Below the pieces are notes generated by a model. It had not been told where the DNA came from. It worked only from the letters and a program-made list of their open reading frames with translations, and ran no database searches. The position numbers and the translations under genes are program-made. DNA of 64,000 bases, from positions 41,450,565-41,514,564 of the forward strand of contig NW_004454156.1 in the NCBI RefSeq assembly GCF_000283155.1, written 5' to 3'. Below, piece after piece: positions 1 through 10,560 of this stretch (its first letter is position 1; each line of letters opens with the position of its first letter). This stretch comes from Ceratotherium simum simum. Lineage: Eukaryota > Chordata > Mammalia > Perissodactyla > Rhinocerotidae.

Positions 1-337
1 AAATCGGCTGAGAGCCTGATAGGAATTCCTTTGTATGTTATTTATTTATTGATTGATTTAAAATTTTTTGTTTATTGCTATAACATTAGTTTATAACATT
101 GTATAAATTTCAGGTGTACATCACTATACTTCTGTTTCTGCATGGATTACATCATGTTCTCATGTTCACCACCCAAATACTAATTGCAATCCATCACCAC
201 ACACATGTGCCCAATCCCCCTTTCCCCCTCCTCTCTCCCCCCTTCCCCTCTGGTAACCACCAATCCAATCTCTGTCTCTATGTATGTTATTATCTACTAC
301 TTAATGAGTGGGATTATACGGTATTTGACCTTCTCCC

Positions 338-500
338 TCTGACCCATCTGTGCCCGTCTTCCTCCACTTTATACAGGATGCCACCACAGCATGGCTTGCC
401 AAGCGGTGCGTCGCTGTGCGCCCGGAATCTGAACCGGCGAACACCGGGCTGCTGCATTGGAGCGCGCGCAGTTAACTGCTTGCGCCACCGGGCCAGCCCC
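338..500 (-). mobile_element. ERE-type SINE, antisense
   Basis: Reverse complement of the perissodactyl SINE: tRNA-like head at the right end (GGGGCTGGCCC), then the GGTTAACTG box, the GGATCC-like box region, and the 'cctccactttata' tail at the left. The distal tail is missing. It interrupts antisense L1 sequence. Confidence 0.88.
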
Positions 501-1017
501 TTCCATTTCTTTGTTGACGTTCTCACTGAGTTCATCCATTCTTCTCCCTAGATCATTGAGCATCCTTAACACTCTGTTTGAACTCTCTGTCGGGTAGGTT
601 GCTCTTTTCTGTTTCACTTAGTTCCTTTTCATGGGTTTTGTCCTGTTCCCTTACTTGGAGCATATTCCTTTGCCTCCTCATTTTGCCTCTTTCCCTGTGC
701 TTATGTCTATGTATTAGGTAGGTCAGCTTCATCTCCCGCTGTTGGAGAGGTGACCTTAAATAAGTGATGCCTTATGAGGCCCTTCAGTGTGCTTCCCTGA
801 GTTCTGAATGTTCCAGGAGTGACCCCTATGTGGGCTACGTGTGTCCTTCTGTTGTGGCGTGGTTGCTCTCCCTGTAGGTGCCCAGGGAGGCTGAACTATG
901 CCCCTGGGCAGCTGTTATAATGCTAAGCTGCTTGTAGTTGTTGGGGGCTCTTCAGTCTCTCTGTCAGGTGTGGGGAGCCCCAGCACAGTTGGCTGCAAGT
1001 TCTAATAGCACATTTGT

Positions 1018-1237
1018 TTTTTTTTTTTAATTTTTTAATTTATTTTATTTTATTTTTTCCCCCCAAAGCCCCAGTAGATAGTTGTATGTCATAGCTGCAC
1101 ATCCTTCTAGTTGCTGTATCTGGGACGCGGCCTCAGCATGGCTGGACAAGCGGTGCGTTGGTGTGCGCCTGGGATCCGAACCTGGGCCGCCAGCAGCGGA
1201 GCGCGCGCACTTAACCACTAATCCACAGGGCCGGCCC
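1018..1237 (-). mobile_element. ERE-type SINE, antisense, with target-site duplication
   Basis: Complete copy with the 'ACATACAACTATCTACTGGGG' type of tail read in reverse and a long T tract at the left. Both flanks read TAATAGCACATTTGT (1003-1017 and 1238-1252), an exact 15-bp target-site duplication. Confidence 0.95.
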
Positions 1238-2444
1238 TAATAGCACATTTGTGTTGCAGTATTTCTTTTAAGTGAGTAGGCCCCCAGCGTAGCAGGTTGT
1301 TAGGCTCAGGGGCTTACAATTGCTATAAGCCTCCAGCCTTTAGGTCTCTTGTCAGCTCTCTGAGGATTGCAACTGGGTGGGGCTGTCCTCAGGGCCGGGA
1401 GCACCCAATTGTTTCAGGCTTTGGAAGGTGGGGAAAACCCCCTAGGTGGTCTTTGAGAAGCACAAATCTTCTGCAGCTGACAAGCCCCACTGCCCACTTG
1501 TACACACACACAGTTAACACAGTCCTGCCCTATGTGCATGCACTGATCTCCTGAAATGGACCCAGTCTCTCCAAGATGGGAGCCCCACACACTCTACCCC
1601 TGCCCCACACTCTCCTCCCGCTCCTTGAACACACCTACCCCACTGAAGTGAGCCCAGTTGCCAGGTTGCAGAGAATCCAGTCACCAATCTGTGGAGGCCA
1701 ACAAGTTGCCCAAGGGCTTGTTGTTGGTGGGGCCAGTCCCTAGGGTGGGCTGCCTGCCCTGGGTGAGCTGGACTAAATCGGTGCTCTAGTGGGTGGGGCA
1801 GACCCTGGGCTAGCAGGCCCCAGGAAGAACTCCAGTGGCGTTTGCCAGTGTCTGTGTCAGCACGCCCACACCAGGCCACAACAATGTCCCAGTCCCTGGA
1901 GAGGTCTCACCTCTCACTGAGATGCACTCAGAGCCTATTATGTGAGTCTCGTTTCCCCAAATGGCTGTGCACCTTTCTTTCTGGTGATTTTAGGTTGCTT
2001 TCTGAAACGGGTGAATTTGTGCATGGACCCTTTAAGAGCCAGTTGTAATTTCTTTGTGAGCCACCTTTTCTGTGAGTACTCCGCAATGTTTTAGTAGCAA
2101 GCAAACTGAGATATTATGGCACTCGTCTCGATTGTGCTGGGTCCACAAAATGCCTACAGTGGGGGCGCTCCCTGGCTCAGGGCCCCGCTCCTCCAGTGAG
2201 GGCTGTGCACTTTTGGGCTGCTCGCAGGCGGCCGTGAGCTGCTGGGGCATCCGAAGGTGGCGTTTTTTTCTCTCCATAAGGGAATTTCTGCCTCTTCCAC
2301 CTCAATTAGGATTGTCCTTTGTTGCAGGAGTTCCTCTTATCCTGTTTTCAGTTCTCTCTCAGGGGTAATTTTTCCACGAGTGGTTGTAAATTGGCTGTGT
2401 CCGTCAGAGGAGGTGAATTCAGAGTCTGCCTATGCCGCCATCTT

Positions 2445-2654
2445 TTTTTTTTATAATTTTATTTATTTATTTTTTTCCCCCAAAGCCCCAGTAGATAGTT
2501 GTATGTCATAGCTGCACGTCCTTCTAGTTGCTGTATGTGGGACTCGGCCTCAGCATGGCCGGAGAAGCAGTGCGTCGGTGCACGCCCAGGATCCGAACCC
2601 AGGCCGCCAGCAGCCAAGCGCACTCACTTAACCGCTAAGCCACAGGGCCGGCCC
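2445..2654 (-). mobile_element. ERE-type SINE, antisense, with target-site duplication
   Basis: Complete copy of the CTACTGGGGCTTT tail type. The flanks TATGCCGCCATCTT at 2431-2444 and 2655-2668 are identical. It landed at the 5' start of the antisense L1 below 2690. Confidence 0.95.
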
Positions 2655-2689
2655 TATGCCGCCATCTTGACTTCTCTCTCCTGTACGTT

Positions 2690-4180
2690 ATTTTTTTTTG
2701 TCTGGCTGCCCTTAATATTTTTTCTTTGTCGTTGACTTTTGCCGGCTTTACTCTACTGTATGCCTTGGAGAGGGTCTTTTCATGTTGATATTTTTAGGAG
2801 ATCTGTTGACTTCATTCACTTGTATTTCCAGCTCCTTCCCCAGGTTTGGGAAGTTCTCAGCTATTATTTCTTTGAACAAGCTCTCTGCTCCTTTTTCCCT
2901 TTCTTCTCCCTCTGGAATACCTATAATCCTTATGTTGCATTTCCTAGTTGAGTTGGAGATTTCTTGGAGAATTTCTTCATTTCTTTTTAGTCTTAGTTCT
3001 CTCTCCTCCTCCATCTGGAGCATTTCTGCATTCCTATCCTCTAAATTGCTAATTCTTTCCTCCATATTGTCAATTCTGTTCTTTAAAGTTTCCAGATTTT
3101 TATCTCCTCTATTGTGGTTTTCATCTCCAACATTTCTGATTGGTTTTTCTTCGTAGTTTCAGTTTCTTTTGTGAAAAAGTTCCTGATTTCATTGAATTGT
3201 CTTTGTTTTCTTGTAATTTGTTGAGCTTTTTTATGATAGCTGTTTTGAATTCTCTATCGTTTAGGTTATAAATTTCTGTGCCTTTAGGATTGACTTCTGG
3301 GTGCTTGTCATTTTCCTTCTGGTCTGGAGATGTAATATATTTTTGCATAGTGCTTGAGGGCGTTGGCTTATTTTTCCTCATTTTGAAGATATCTTGTTGC
3401 AGCTTCCACCTGCCGCCACGGTGTAGGGGTCAAGAACTGTGTATTCTGAGCTCTCCACAGTCCATAGGCGCTCTTGCTGACCAGCTGTGCTGGTTCTCCG
3501 GGCCTGTGGAGGGGCTTTTTCTTTCGCCTGCCCGATCCCGGGTGCTTCTCCTTCTTCCCTTGCTATCTGCTCTCCTGGGGTGCTAGCTTGATGACGATAC
3601 CCCTGCAACAGTTCAGTCCCCTCCATATGGGAATTTCCTAGAGGCTGCAAGAGAACTTGGAGAGTGATGGTGTTCTCCATGGGGAGCTGTCCCTTCCCTT
3701 TCTTTCTGAGAGCTGTGCAGTTCTGGAGGGGAGGGGCTCTTTCTTTTGCCTGCCTGATCCCGGGGCTTCTTGTTCTGCCCTTGCCATCTGCTTTCCTGGG
3801 GTGCTAGCTTGACGAAGACACCCCTGCAACAGTTCAGTCCTCTCCATATGGGAGTTTCCCACAGGCTGTGAGAGAACTTGGAGAGCGATGGTTTTCCCAT
3901 GGAGGGCGACCCCTCTCCCCTCTCTCTCAGAGAGCCGAGTGGTCCTGGTCCCAGGGTCACTGTCACTGGGGAAGGAGAGGGGTTCTCCTTACCTTCTTCC
4001 ACTTCCTCTGGGGGTACCAGCACCTCCACTTTCACATGTAAGGCTACATGGGTCTCTCAGACTTCTTTTGTGTTGTGTGAATGTCCTTGGTTGGTATTTG
4101 AATGTCCTTTTTGTTGTATCTTAGTGGGGGAGAGTGTAAGAGGGAAAGCTCACTCCGCCATGATGCTGACGTTACTCCTC
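2690..4180 (-). mobile_element. LINE-1 fragment, antisense: 5' UTR plus ORF1
   Basis: In reverse, about 4180-3400 is a GC-rich L1 5' UTR that starts near a CATCATGGCGGAGTGAGC-type motif. 3381-2748 encodes ORF1p-like protein in two frames: an N-terminal part with LNDREFKTAIIKKLNKLQE, then a coiled-coil part EERISNLEDRNAEMLQMEEE and the conserved IRIIGIPEGEE and SPRHTVE motifs. ORF1p is the RNA-binding trimer of L1. The frame is broken around 3066-3125, and the copy stops near 2690 before ORF2, so it is dead. The 5' UTR is of a different type from that of the neighbouring element below 2690. Confidence 0.85.
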
Positions 4181-4845
4181 AAGGATCGGAAATGGGAATT
4201 TTTAACCATTGCTGATGTCGGAGAAATGTAATTTAAACCAAAACCTCCTGCCATCTCAGAAACCCTCTCTTCAAAGATAGAAGAATAAGCATTAAGCTAG
4301 AATGTGATGCACATCATAGGCAATCTGCTAAGAGACGGAAAAGACCTAAAGAGAGTTCACCCTTTTATATAGCTAAGCAGATACAACCTATTACACGTTC
4401 TCAAGATAAATTATAAGTCGTGCTCAAGTAAGAGGACTTGATAGCAACATTTGTCACACATAGTTCATCTTAAATTCACATGGTAATTGGGGTGACCATA
4501 TGTATTAGCTAATTGGCTTTATCCAAAGGAAAAATAAACTCATATCTTTATGACAGGAGGTAATTTTGCAACTTGGAGCTAGGTGGCCCACCAAAATTAG
4601 TCTCCTATCCTGCTATAGAAACTGGCAGAAAGGGGTGCTTTCTCCCTTGATGATCACATTTCAAAGAGATGACTATTAGGTCATTGAGAAAGATAGTCCT
4701 GGGTTGCTGGTTAGAGGCTTATTTAGCTTTTAGAAAGATTTAAATACATTTCAAAGGGGCAGAGAAAGAATTTACAATTACAAGTTTTCTAAGGAAAATG
4801 CTCTAAGAAAAGTATGTTTGGAGTGTCTCTTCTCTTATTATTAAC
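4181..4845. other. Unassigned ancient repeat-like stretch
   Basis: No reading frame or MEMO1 exon. Parts, for example 4555-4830, feel repeat-like (an LTR-type sequence), but I cannot name a family or an orientation. It lies between an antisense L1 5' end and a sense L1 3' region. Confidence 0.3.
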
Positions 4846-4849
4846 AGGG

Positions 4850-5560
4850 AGAGTTAAACCATTTATTTTTATTTGCCCTTATACCGGTGGGTAACTTGAT
4901 CCGGCTGCTTTGGTGGGCAATTTAGCAATGTTCCAGCAGAGTTGAAGATGGGCATACCCTATGATCCTGTACTTTTACTCCCAAATAAATCCCAGAGAAA
5001 CTCTTAACACACACTCACAAGAGATTTGTAGCATTGTATATTAACAATGAAGCAATAGAAACAACCAAAATGTCTGTGAACAGGAGAATGAATAGATAAA
5101 TTTGGGTATATCCATACGTTACAATACTATGCAGCACTGAAAATGAATGAATTAAAGCTACATATATAAACATGAATAATTTTTAAAAATAATGTTGAAG
5201 GACTAAAACAAGTTGTAGAAGGACATATACAGTATACTTATATAACATTTAAAAACATGTAGAACAAAATAATACACATATTATGGAGACATATATTAGT
5301 AAAAGTATAATGCAACAATAAACACCAAAATCAGAAAGTGGTTACCTCTAAGGAGGGAGGTGTAATAATGTGATCAGCAAGGGATTCAACTGTCTTTATT
5401 ATTTTGTTTCTTAATAAAGGAAGATCTTAAGTAAATAAGATAGACTGTTAAAATTCAGTTTATTTGGGAAGTGGTTCCATGGGTGTTTGTTATATTATCA
5501 TCTAGATTCTTTTGTAATGTTTAAAAGTTTTTTACGATTAAAAATTTATGATTAAAAGTT
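4850..5560 (+). mobile_element. LINE-1 fragment, sense: ORF2 end and 3' region
   Basis: The text reads as the degraded C-terminal part of L1 ORF2 and the adjoining 3' region in sense orientation: 'gaagatgggcataccctatg', then 'atatccatacgttacaatac' and 'tatgcagcactgaaaatgaa', then a long A-rich 3' part. No open frame remains. The right border is diffuse. Confidence 0.7.
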
Positions 5561-6600
5561 TAAGAGTTTATGGTTAAAATTTTAGGAAGAGAGAGCCGGA
5601 GAAAAAAGGAGCCAGAGAAATGGGGTGGTAGTTGGGGGAAAATCAAATCTGCTAGTATCATGTATTTGCATGCTAATAGTAATGATTTAGTGAAAAGGGA
5701 CAAGTGGATGCAGGAGACTCAGACAGTTGTAAGAGCCGAGTCCTGGAGTAAGAAAAACACATTTGGCCGACAGTTTGGTTCCAGTGCACAAGTAATTTGT
5801 TTGGCTTTTGATAGGAACAGGGACAGTTTGTTGAAACAGGAGGGAAAGCTGAATAAGTGGTAGGAAGAGGAAGTAGTTCTCTTCTGAATTTAGGGTGAGT
5901 AACGTCCAGGTTTGCTTGGGACTGAGAGGTTTCCCAGGATGCAGGACTTTCGGTGCTAAAACTGGGAAAGTCCTGGGCAAACCAGGATGGTTGGCCACCC
6001 TACTTCTGATTGATGAAATGAAAAGCAGCATCATCTGCTGGGAGTGAGAAGGGGATGAGGTTTAAGGTAAAGGAGAAGCTATATGAGATAATTCTCTATC
6101 TTAAAGATGGGAGAGCAGATTCACTAGGTTAACGTGGTATGATTTCTGAGCTTTGCTAACGGTCTGCTGAAATTTATGGGTATAATTTCAAAGTTCAAAT
6201 GGTTGTATTTCTTTTCAGTCTCATTCAGCTGTTCAGGTGGAGGTACTGTGTTAAGTGAAAAGTTGGTTTCAACTATCGTTTCACTATGATGAAAGAAGAA
6301 AGGAGCAATGGAGTGAGGCCGTAGGCAAGGGGATGATTATAGTGATGGATCGTCAGGTCTCATGCTGGGTAAGAAGTTAAGAAAAGAGAGGATGAAGGAC
6401 GTGGGAAAAGTGACTCCAAATCTGTTGAAGTCAACAGATTTCTAGGAGTGAACTGGAAAGATGGGAAGTAAAGAGAGTGGGATGCTTGAAATTGAGATTT
6501 TTGAGGTGGTGTAGTTACTGGTTATTGATATGATCATGGGAGTAGGGGGCTGGAGTGGATGGAAGGGAAAGGTCATTGGGTGTGGGAGTGATCACTCCGT
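5560..6600 (-). mobile_element. Degraded L2 LINE, antisense
   Basis: Purine-rich sequence such as 'agagaaatggggtggtagtt' and 'ggctggagtggatggaaggg' matches the reverse complement of the L2 body, as in the better copy at 9030-10560. It is interrupted by a short palindromic transposon at 5891-6001. No open frame remains. Confidence 0.5.
5891..6001. mobile_element. Short palindromic DNA transposon (MITE-like), TA target
   Basis: About 110 bp with inverted arms: GTCCAGGTTTGCTTGGGACT on the left pairs imperfectly with AGTCCTGGGCAAACCAGGAT on the right, and the ends read GGGTGA and CCACCC. A TA flanks each side, as expected for a TA target duplication. It is noncoding; this palindromic type is common in mammalian genomes, but I do not name the family. 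Confidence 0.7.
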
Positions 6601-6645
6601 GGATGTGATTTTAGTGATTAAGGCAGGTTTTGGTACTCATTTCTT

Positions 6646-6886
6646 TCTTTCTTTTTTTTTTGTGAGGAAGGTCAGCTCTGAACTAACATCTATGCCAACC
6701 CTCCTCTTTTTGCTGAGGAAGACTGGCCCTGCGCTAACATCCGTGCCCATCTTCCTCTACTTTATATGGGACGCCGCCACAGCATGGCCTGACAGGCAGT
6801 GCATCGGTGCGCTCCCGGGATCCGAACCCCGGGCCGCCAGCAGCGGAGCGTGCGCACTTAACTGCTATGCCACAGGGCCGGCCCCC
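6646..6886 (-). mobile_element. ERE-type SINE, antisense (GAGGAAGAT tail type)
   Basis: tRNA-like head at right (GGGGGCCGGCCC), tail 'tgtgaggaaggtcagctctg' with T tract at left. Flanks TTGGTACTCATTTCTT (from 6630) and TTGGCACTCATTTCTT (from 6886) form the duplication with one mismatch. Confidence 0.95.
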
Positions 6887-6900
6887 TTGGCACTCATTTC

Positions 6901-7114
6901 TTTTTTTTTTTTTATAATTTTATTTATTTATTTTTTCCCCCAAATCCCCAGTAGATAGTCGTATGTCATAGCTGCACATCCTTCTAGTTGCTGTATGTGG
7001 GACACGGCCTCAGCATGGCCGGAGAAGCGGTGCGTTGGTGCGTGCCTGGGATCCGAACCCGGGCCGCCAGCAGTGGAGTGTACGCACTTAACCGCTAAGC
7101 CACCGGGCCGGCCC
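6901..7114 (-). mobile_element. Second ERE-type SINE, antisense, at the same target
   Basis: Copy of the other tail type (CCCCAGTAGATAG in reverse). Its left flank is the right duplication of the previous ERE (CACTCATTTCT), and its right flank from 7116 is GTACTCATTTCT, so it inserted into an existing target-site copy. Confidence 0.93.
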
Positions 7115-7491
7115 TGTACTCATTTCTGATTACAAAAATATTCACTCATTTTCTTTTCATGTACTAACAGTTTTCTGTTTCTTGTTTTATTTTGTTTAAC
7201 ACTGCCTCAAATTTTGGATTGTATTGTTGTTGTTGTTCTAGAATGAAGAAGGTTGTGAATAAATAAGTAAATGGATGCAAATTTTGTTTAATCAGTACTT
7301 GGCCTTATCATCTGGCTTGCTAGAGACTTTGTAGTTGGTTAAGTTTCAAACATTAACATCTAAACTGATGATCCCACTGCCCATTAAACTATTTTAGTCC
7401 CAGCTAGGTTCAGTGAGGGCTTTGTGTCATGTATGGTTATCTATAGTACATTGCTTTGCTGACTCCAATTTTCCTCTTTCTGTTTTTATAG
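7115..7491. other. Intron just before exon A, no recognised repeat
   Basis: AT-rich with a short GTT repeat near 7227. The last bases form the acceptor of exon A. I see no gene or named repeat. Confidence 0.7.
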
Positions 7492-7573
7492 GACCGCAGC
7501 TGAATGCACAGCTAGAAGGTTGGCTTTCACAAGTACAGTCTACAAAAAGACCGGCTAGAGCCATTATTGCACC
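7492..7573 (+). CDS. MEMO1: MEMO1 coding exon A (residues 21-48, partial codons at both ends)
   Basis: 82 nt. A pyrimidine-rich stretch and TATAG precede the exon, and GTGAGT follows it. It begins with the last two bases of the Gly21 codon, so the upstream exon must end with a single G. It encodes [18 protein letters not shown] and then RPARAIIAP, matching MEMO1 residues 22-48, and ends two bases into the Pro48 codon (phase 2). This segment precedes the metal-binding core: His49 is the first codon wholly in the next exon. The 82-nt length means that skipping it would shift the frame. No 5' coding exon is visible between 1 and 7491. Confidence 0.95.
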
Positions 7574-8008
7574 GTGAGTTTTAAGGATCTTTACCTAGAA
7601 TCTTTCATATATTGACTATTAACGAAGAATGAGTATGTACAAGGTGAACTAAAAATTAAAAACTGATGCTATGTTGTGCTGAATAAATTATATTCAGTAA
7701 TTTTCATGAATCCTGTTGCTTTCACATTAGCTCAAGGATAAAGGAATTGACTACTTTATTTTCTCAGGTGCAATATGTAATTTCAAAATTTATTTTTGGT
7801 AATAAAACTGACTTTTAAAGCAGAGGGTTGTTTACATTAGGTAAACTTGGTGATTTCAGTAGTAATTGGTATAAATGAATAAGTTCTATTTTAAACATTA
7901 AAAAGATCTATTTTAATCCAGATAATTTTTAATTTATAATGAAAAAGATTCATTAAGTATAATATGATGGCATATGGAGTAGCAACCAGTTTTTTGGGGG
8001 AGGCGTAG

Positions 8009-8267
8009 ATTTTTTTTTTGTTTTGTTTTGTTTTGGTGAGGAAGATTAGCCCTGAGCTAACATCTGATGCCAATCCTCCTCTTTTTTGCTGAGGAAGATT
8101 GGCCCTGGGCTAACATCTGTGCCTGTCTTCCTTTACTTTATATGGGACGCCACCACAGCATGGCTTGACAAGCGGTGCATTTTTGCGCGCCAGGGATCCA
8201 AACCTGCCACCCTGGGCCGCGGAAGCGGAGTGCACACACTTAACTGCTACGCCACTGGGCCGGCCCC
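8009..8267 (-). mobile_element. ERE-type SINE, antisense
   Basis: GAGGAAGAT tail type with a TTTTG-rich tract at the left and head GGGGCCGGCCC at the right. Both flanks read roughly AGATTTTTTTTT. It lies in the A-B intron about 440 bp after exon A. Confidence 0.92.
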
Positions 8268-8569
8268 AGATTTTTTTTTAATGAAGAAAATCTGTGACTC
8301 TTTGTCTTTGAATGTTAGGGGGCTTTTTAGAACTGCAAGCTAGCAAATACACAGTTAATGATGTGTCTGTGTATGCTATGAATTCAGTTAACTTTGATTT
8401 GGTTTCTGGTGCTAACCTTCAGAATATGTTGTTTTAAGCACCTGTTAACATTTTTCTGAGAAGAGTAAAGGTTGGTGTTTGTGCCATTTCTCTCACAACA
8501 GTGTCTTTTATGTGACTTTTATTGAGTTAAGCTTGGTACCTTGGTAAATAGTAAATAGTGAAAATAATA

Positions 8570-8900
8570 ATTACAACCACTTATTAAACAATATGAGAAT
8601 TAAATGAGTGAATATACATAAAGAGCCTACATTAATGTTGGCACACAATAAGTATTCCATAAATGTTAAGTATTTTATGTGCCAAAAATTTGTTAAATAC
8701 TCCATTTGTATGATCTAACTTGATCTCATTTAATAGATACAGGAGGCTGACTGTACCCCTTAGAAGTTGTGTGACATACAAGTTATTTGATGTCTTGTGC
8801 CTTTGTCTCATTGGTAAAATTGAAATAATAATAGTACTTCCATGTAGTTTTTTGATGATTAAATGAGCTAATCTTTATAAAACTTTTAGCATAATGACTT
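8570..8900 (+). mobile_element. MIR SINE remnants, sense
   Basis: Two adjacent pieces carry MIR 3' features, such as 'gagaattaaatgagtgaata' with 'ggcacacaataagtattcca', and 'gcctttgtctcattggtaaa' with 'gatgattaaatgagctaatc'. They are ancient and noncoding. Confidence 0.7.
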
Positions 8901-9029
8901 GCTATTATTTTTTTTAGTCATTCAGCAAATATGTACCAGACTAAATGCCAGGTACTCTTCTTTGTGCTGCTTTTTGAATAAATCAAAATTGCTACTCTCA
9001 TGGTGCTTGAGCATTTTAGTACTTGGGGA

Positions 9030-10560
9030 AGACAGACAGTAAGCAATGAAATGATTATATTCTGTGTCAGGTGCTGATGGGTGCTAAGAAGAAAAGTAAA
9101 GCAAATCATAAGATTGAGAGTGACAGTATGAGTAGGGAGTTGCTAGTTTATATAGGATAGTAAGAGAATGTCTCTATGATAAGGTAACATTTGAACCTAA
9201 AAGATATGGGAGAGAAGTTATGCAGATACCCAGGGAAGGAGAGTTTCAGGTTGAGGAACAGCAAGCACAAAGGCTCTGGGGTGGGATATGCTTACTGTGT
9301 TTGAGGAAAAGCAGGGAGGCCAGTGTGGCTGGAGTGGCATGTGCGAGGGAAAGAGTAGAGGATGAGAGAGGCAGCAGGGGCTAGACATGGAGCACAGCTC
9401 TGTAGGCTGTCTTAAAAGCTTTGGTTTTTATTCCAAGTGACATGGTACATCATGAGAAATTTTGAGCAGAAAAGTGACATGAACTGACTTAGGTTTGAAA
9501 AAGATTACTCTTGCTGCTATATGGATGTTCTATGTTGTGGGAACAGGGAGTCCAGTTTAGGAGGCTTATTTCAACAGTACAGAAAAGAGATGACATAGTG
9601 GCTTTGAGTGGGGGCTAGTGGTGGAGGTAATGAGAAGCAGTGTGTTCCGGATATATTTTGAGGGTAGGACCAATAAAATAGAAGAGTCAAGGATGACTCT
9701 TAAGTTCTGGCCTGTGAAACTGGAAGGATGGCATTGCTTTTATACTGATAAGGGGCAGTTGGGGTGGAGATGGGGAGTAGATTTTGAAGTGCTTGTGTAG
9801 AATCTAGGATTTGATTTTGACTGTGTTAATGTTGAGATGCCTATTAGGTGTCTAAGTGGAGATTTCAAATGGGCACCTAGATTATTGAATCTAGAATACA
9901 GGGAAGAAGGGCCAGCTGTGTTGGTGTGTTTATCACACTTAAAATCTAAATAGGCTGTGGTTGCCTTTGGGAGTGAAATAAGATAGAGAAGAGGTTCAAG
10001 GAGTAAGCCCTTAGGCAAGCCAACTTTATATAGAGGTCAGGATGAAGATGAGCATTTGCAAAGGATATACTGAAGGAGGACCAGTGAGGAAGGAGGAAAA
10101 CCAAGAGTGAGTGATGTCTTTGGCAGGCAAAAGGATGAAAAATGTGTCAGGGAGGAGAAAATGATCAGCTGTGTCAAATTCTGCCAATAGGTCAAATGAG
10201 ATGGGGGCTAAGAATTGATAATTGGGGTTTGCGGTCTGAAGACTGCTGGTTACCTTGATAAGAGCACTTTCTGTGGAGTGGTGGAGATGAAAGCACGTTT
10301 GGAGGAGGTTCAAGAAGGAATTGGAGAGGAAATGAAGACAGTGAGTACAGATAGTTGTTTGAGGAATTTGCTATAAAATGTCAAGGAAATAGAGCAATGG
10401 GAATATGGTGTCAGGGAAAAATTTTTGTTTAAGGTGGGAGATATTAAAGTGTTTATAATGTTATGAAATGATCCAGTAGAGAAAGAGAAATTGATGCAGG
10501 GATAAGAGGAGAAGTTCGCATAAATGAGATCCTTGATTGGGTGAGAAACGGTGGATTAAT
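9030..10560 (-). mobile_element. L2 LINE, antisense, with reverse-transcriptase remnant
   Basis: A 1.5-kb copy read in reverse. Its left part holds the L2 3'-half hallmarks ('aggaacagcaagcacaaagg', 'aggccagtgtggctggagtg'). In reverse, 10313-10026 encodes the CR1/L2 reverse-transcriptase core: HHSTESALIKVT, then a diverged AEFDTADHFLL (LSAAFDTVDHxxL in the family) and SWFSSFLTG. L2 is a long-extinct non-LTR retrotransposon of mammals. Frames are broken on both sides. Confidence 0.88.

Larger units (their letters stand above)
100..2690 (-). mobile_element. LINE-1 pieces, antisense, with 5' UTR and start of ORF1
   Basis: 100-337 resembles the reverse complement of an L1 3' region. 501-617 in reverse translates to an ORF1-like stretch (NDLGRRMDELSENVNKEME). 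620-2690 looks like a long L1 5' UTR; its likely 5' start is the AAGATGGCGGCATAG type, read in reverse at about 2655-2672. Three EREs interrupt it (338-500, 1018-1237, 2445-2654). The jump from 3'-end-like to ORF1-like sequence across the first ERE suggests an internal deletion or two separate fragments. Long open frames here, for example 1514-1879, are 5' UTR noise. Confidence 0.7.

Noticed and set aside
1514..1879. 121-codon open frame on the minus strand
   Set aside because: It lies in L1 5' UTR sequence, has no recognisable domain and is compositionally biased.
3613..4035. 140-codon open frame on the minus strand, with overlapping frames
   Set aside because: GC-rich L1 5' UTR; several frames are open at once, as expected from composition rather than coding.
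1..7491. Search for the MEMO1 start-codon exon
   Set aside because: No sequence encoding the N-terminal 20 residues with a donor was found; the window starts within the preceding intron.
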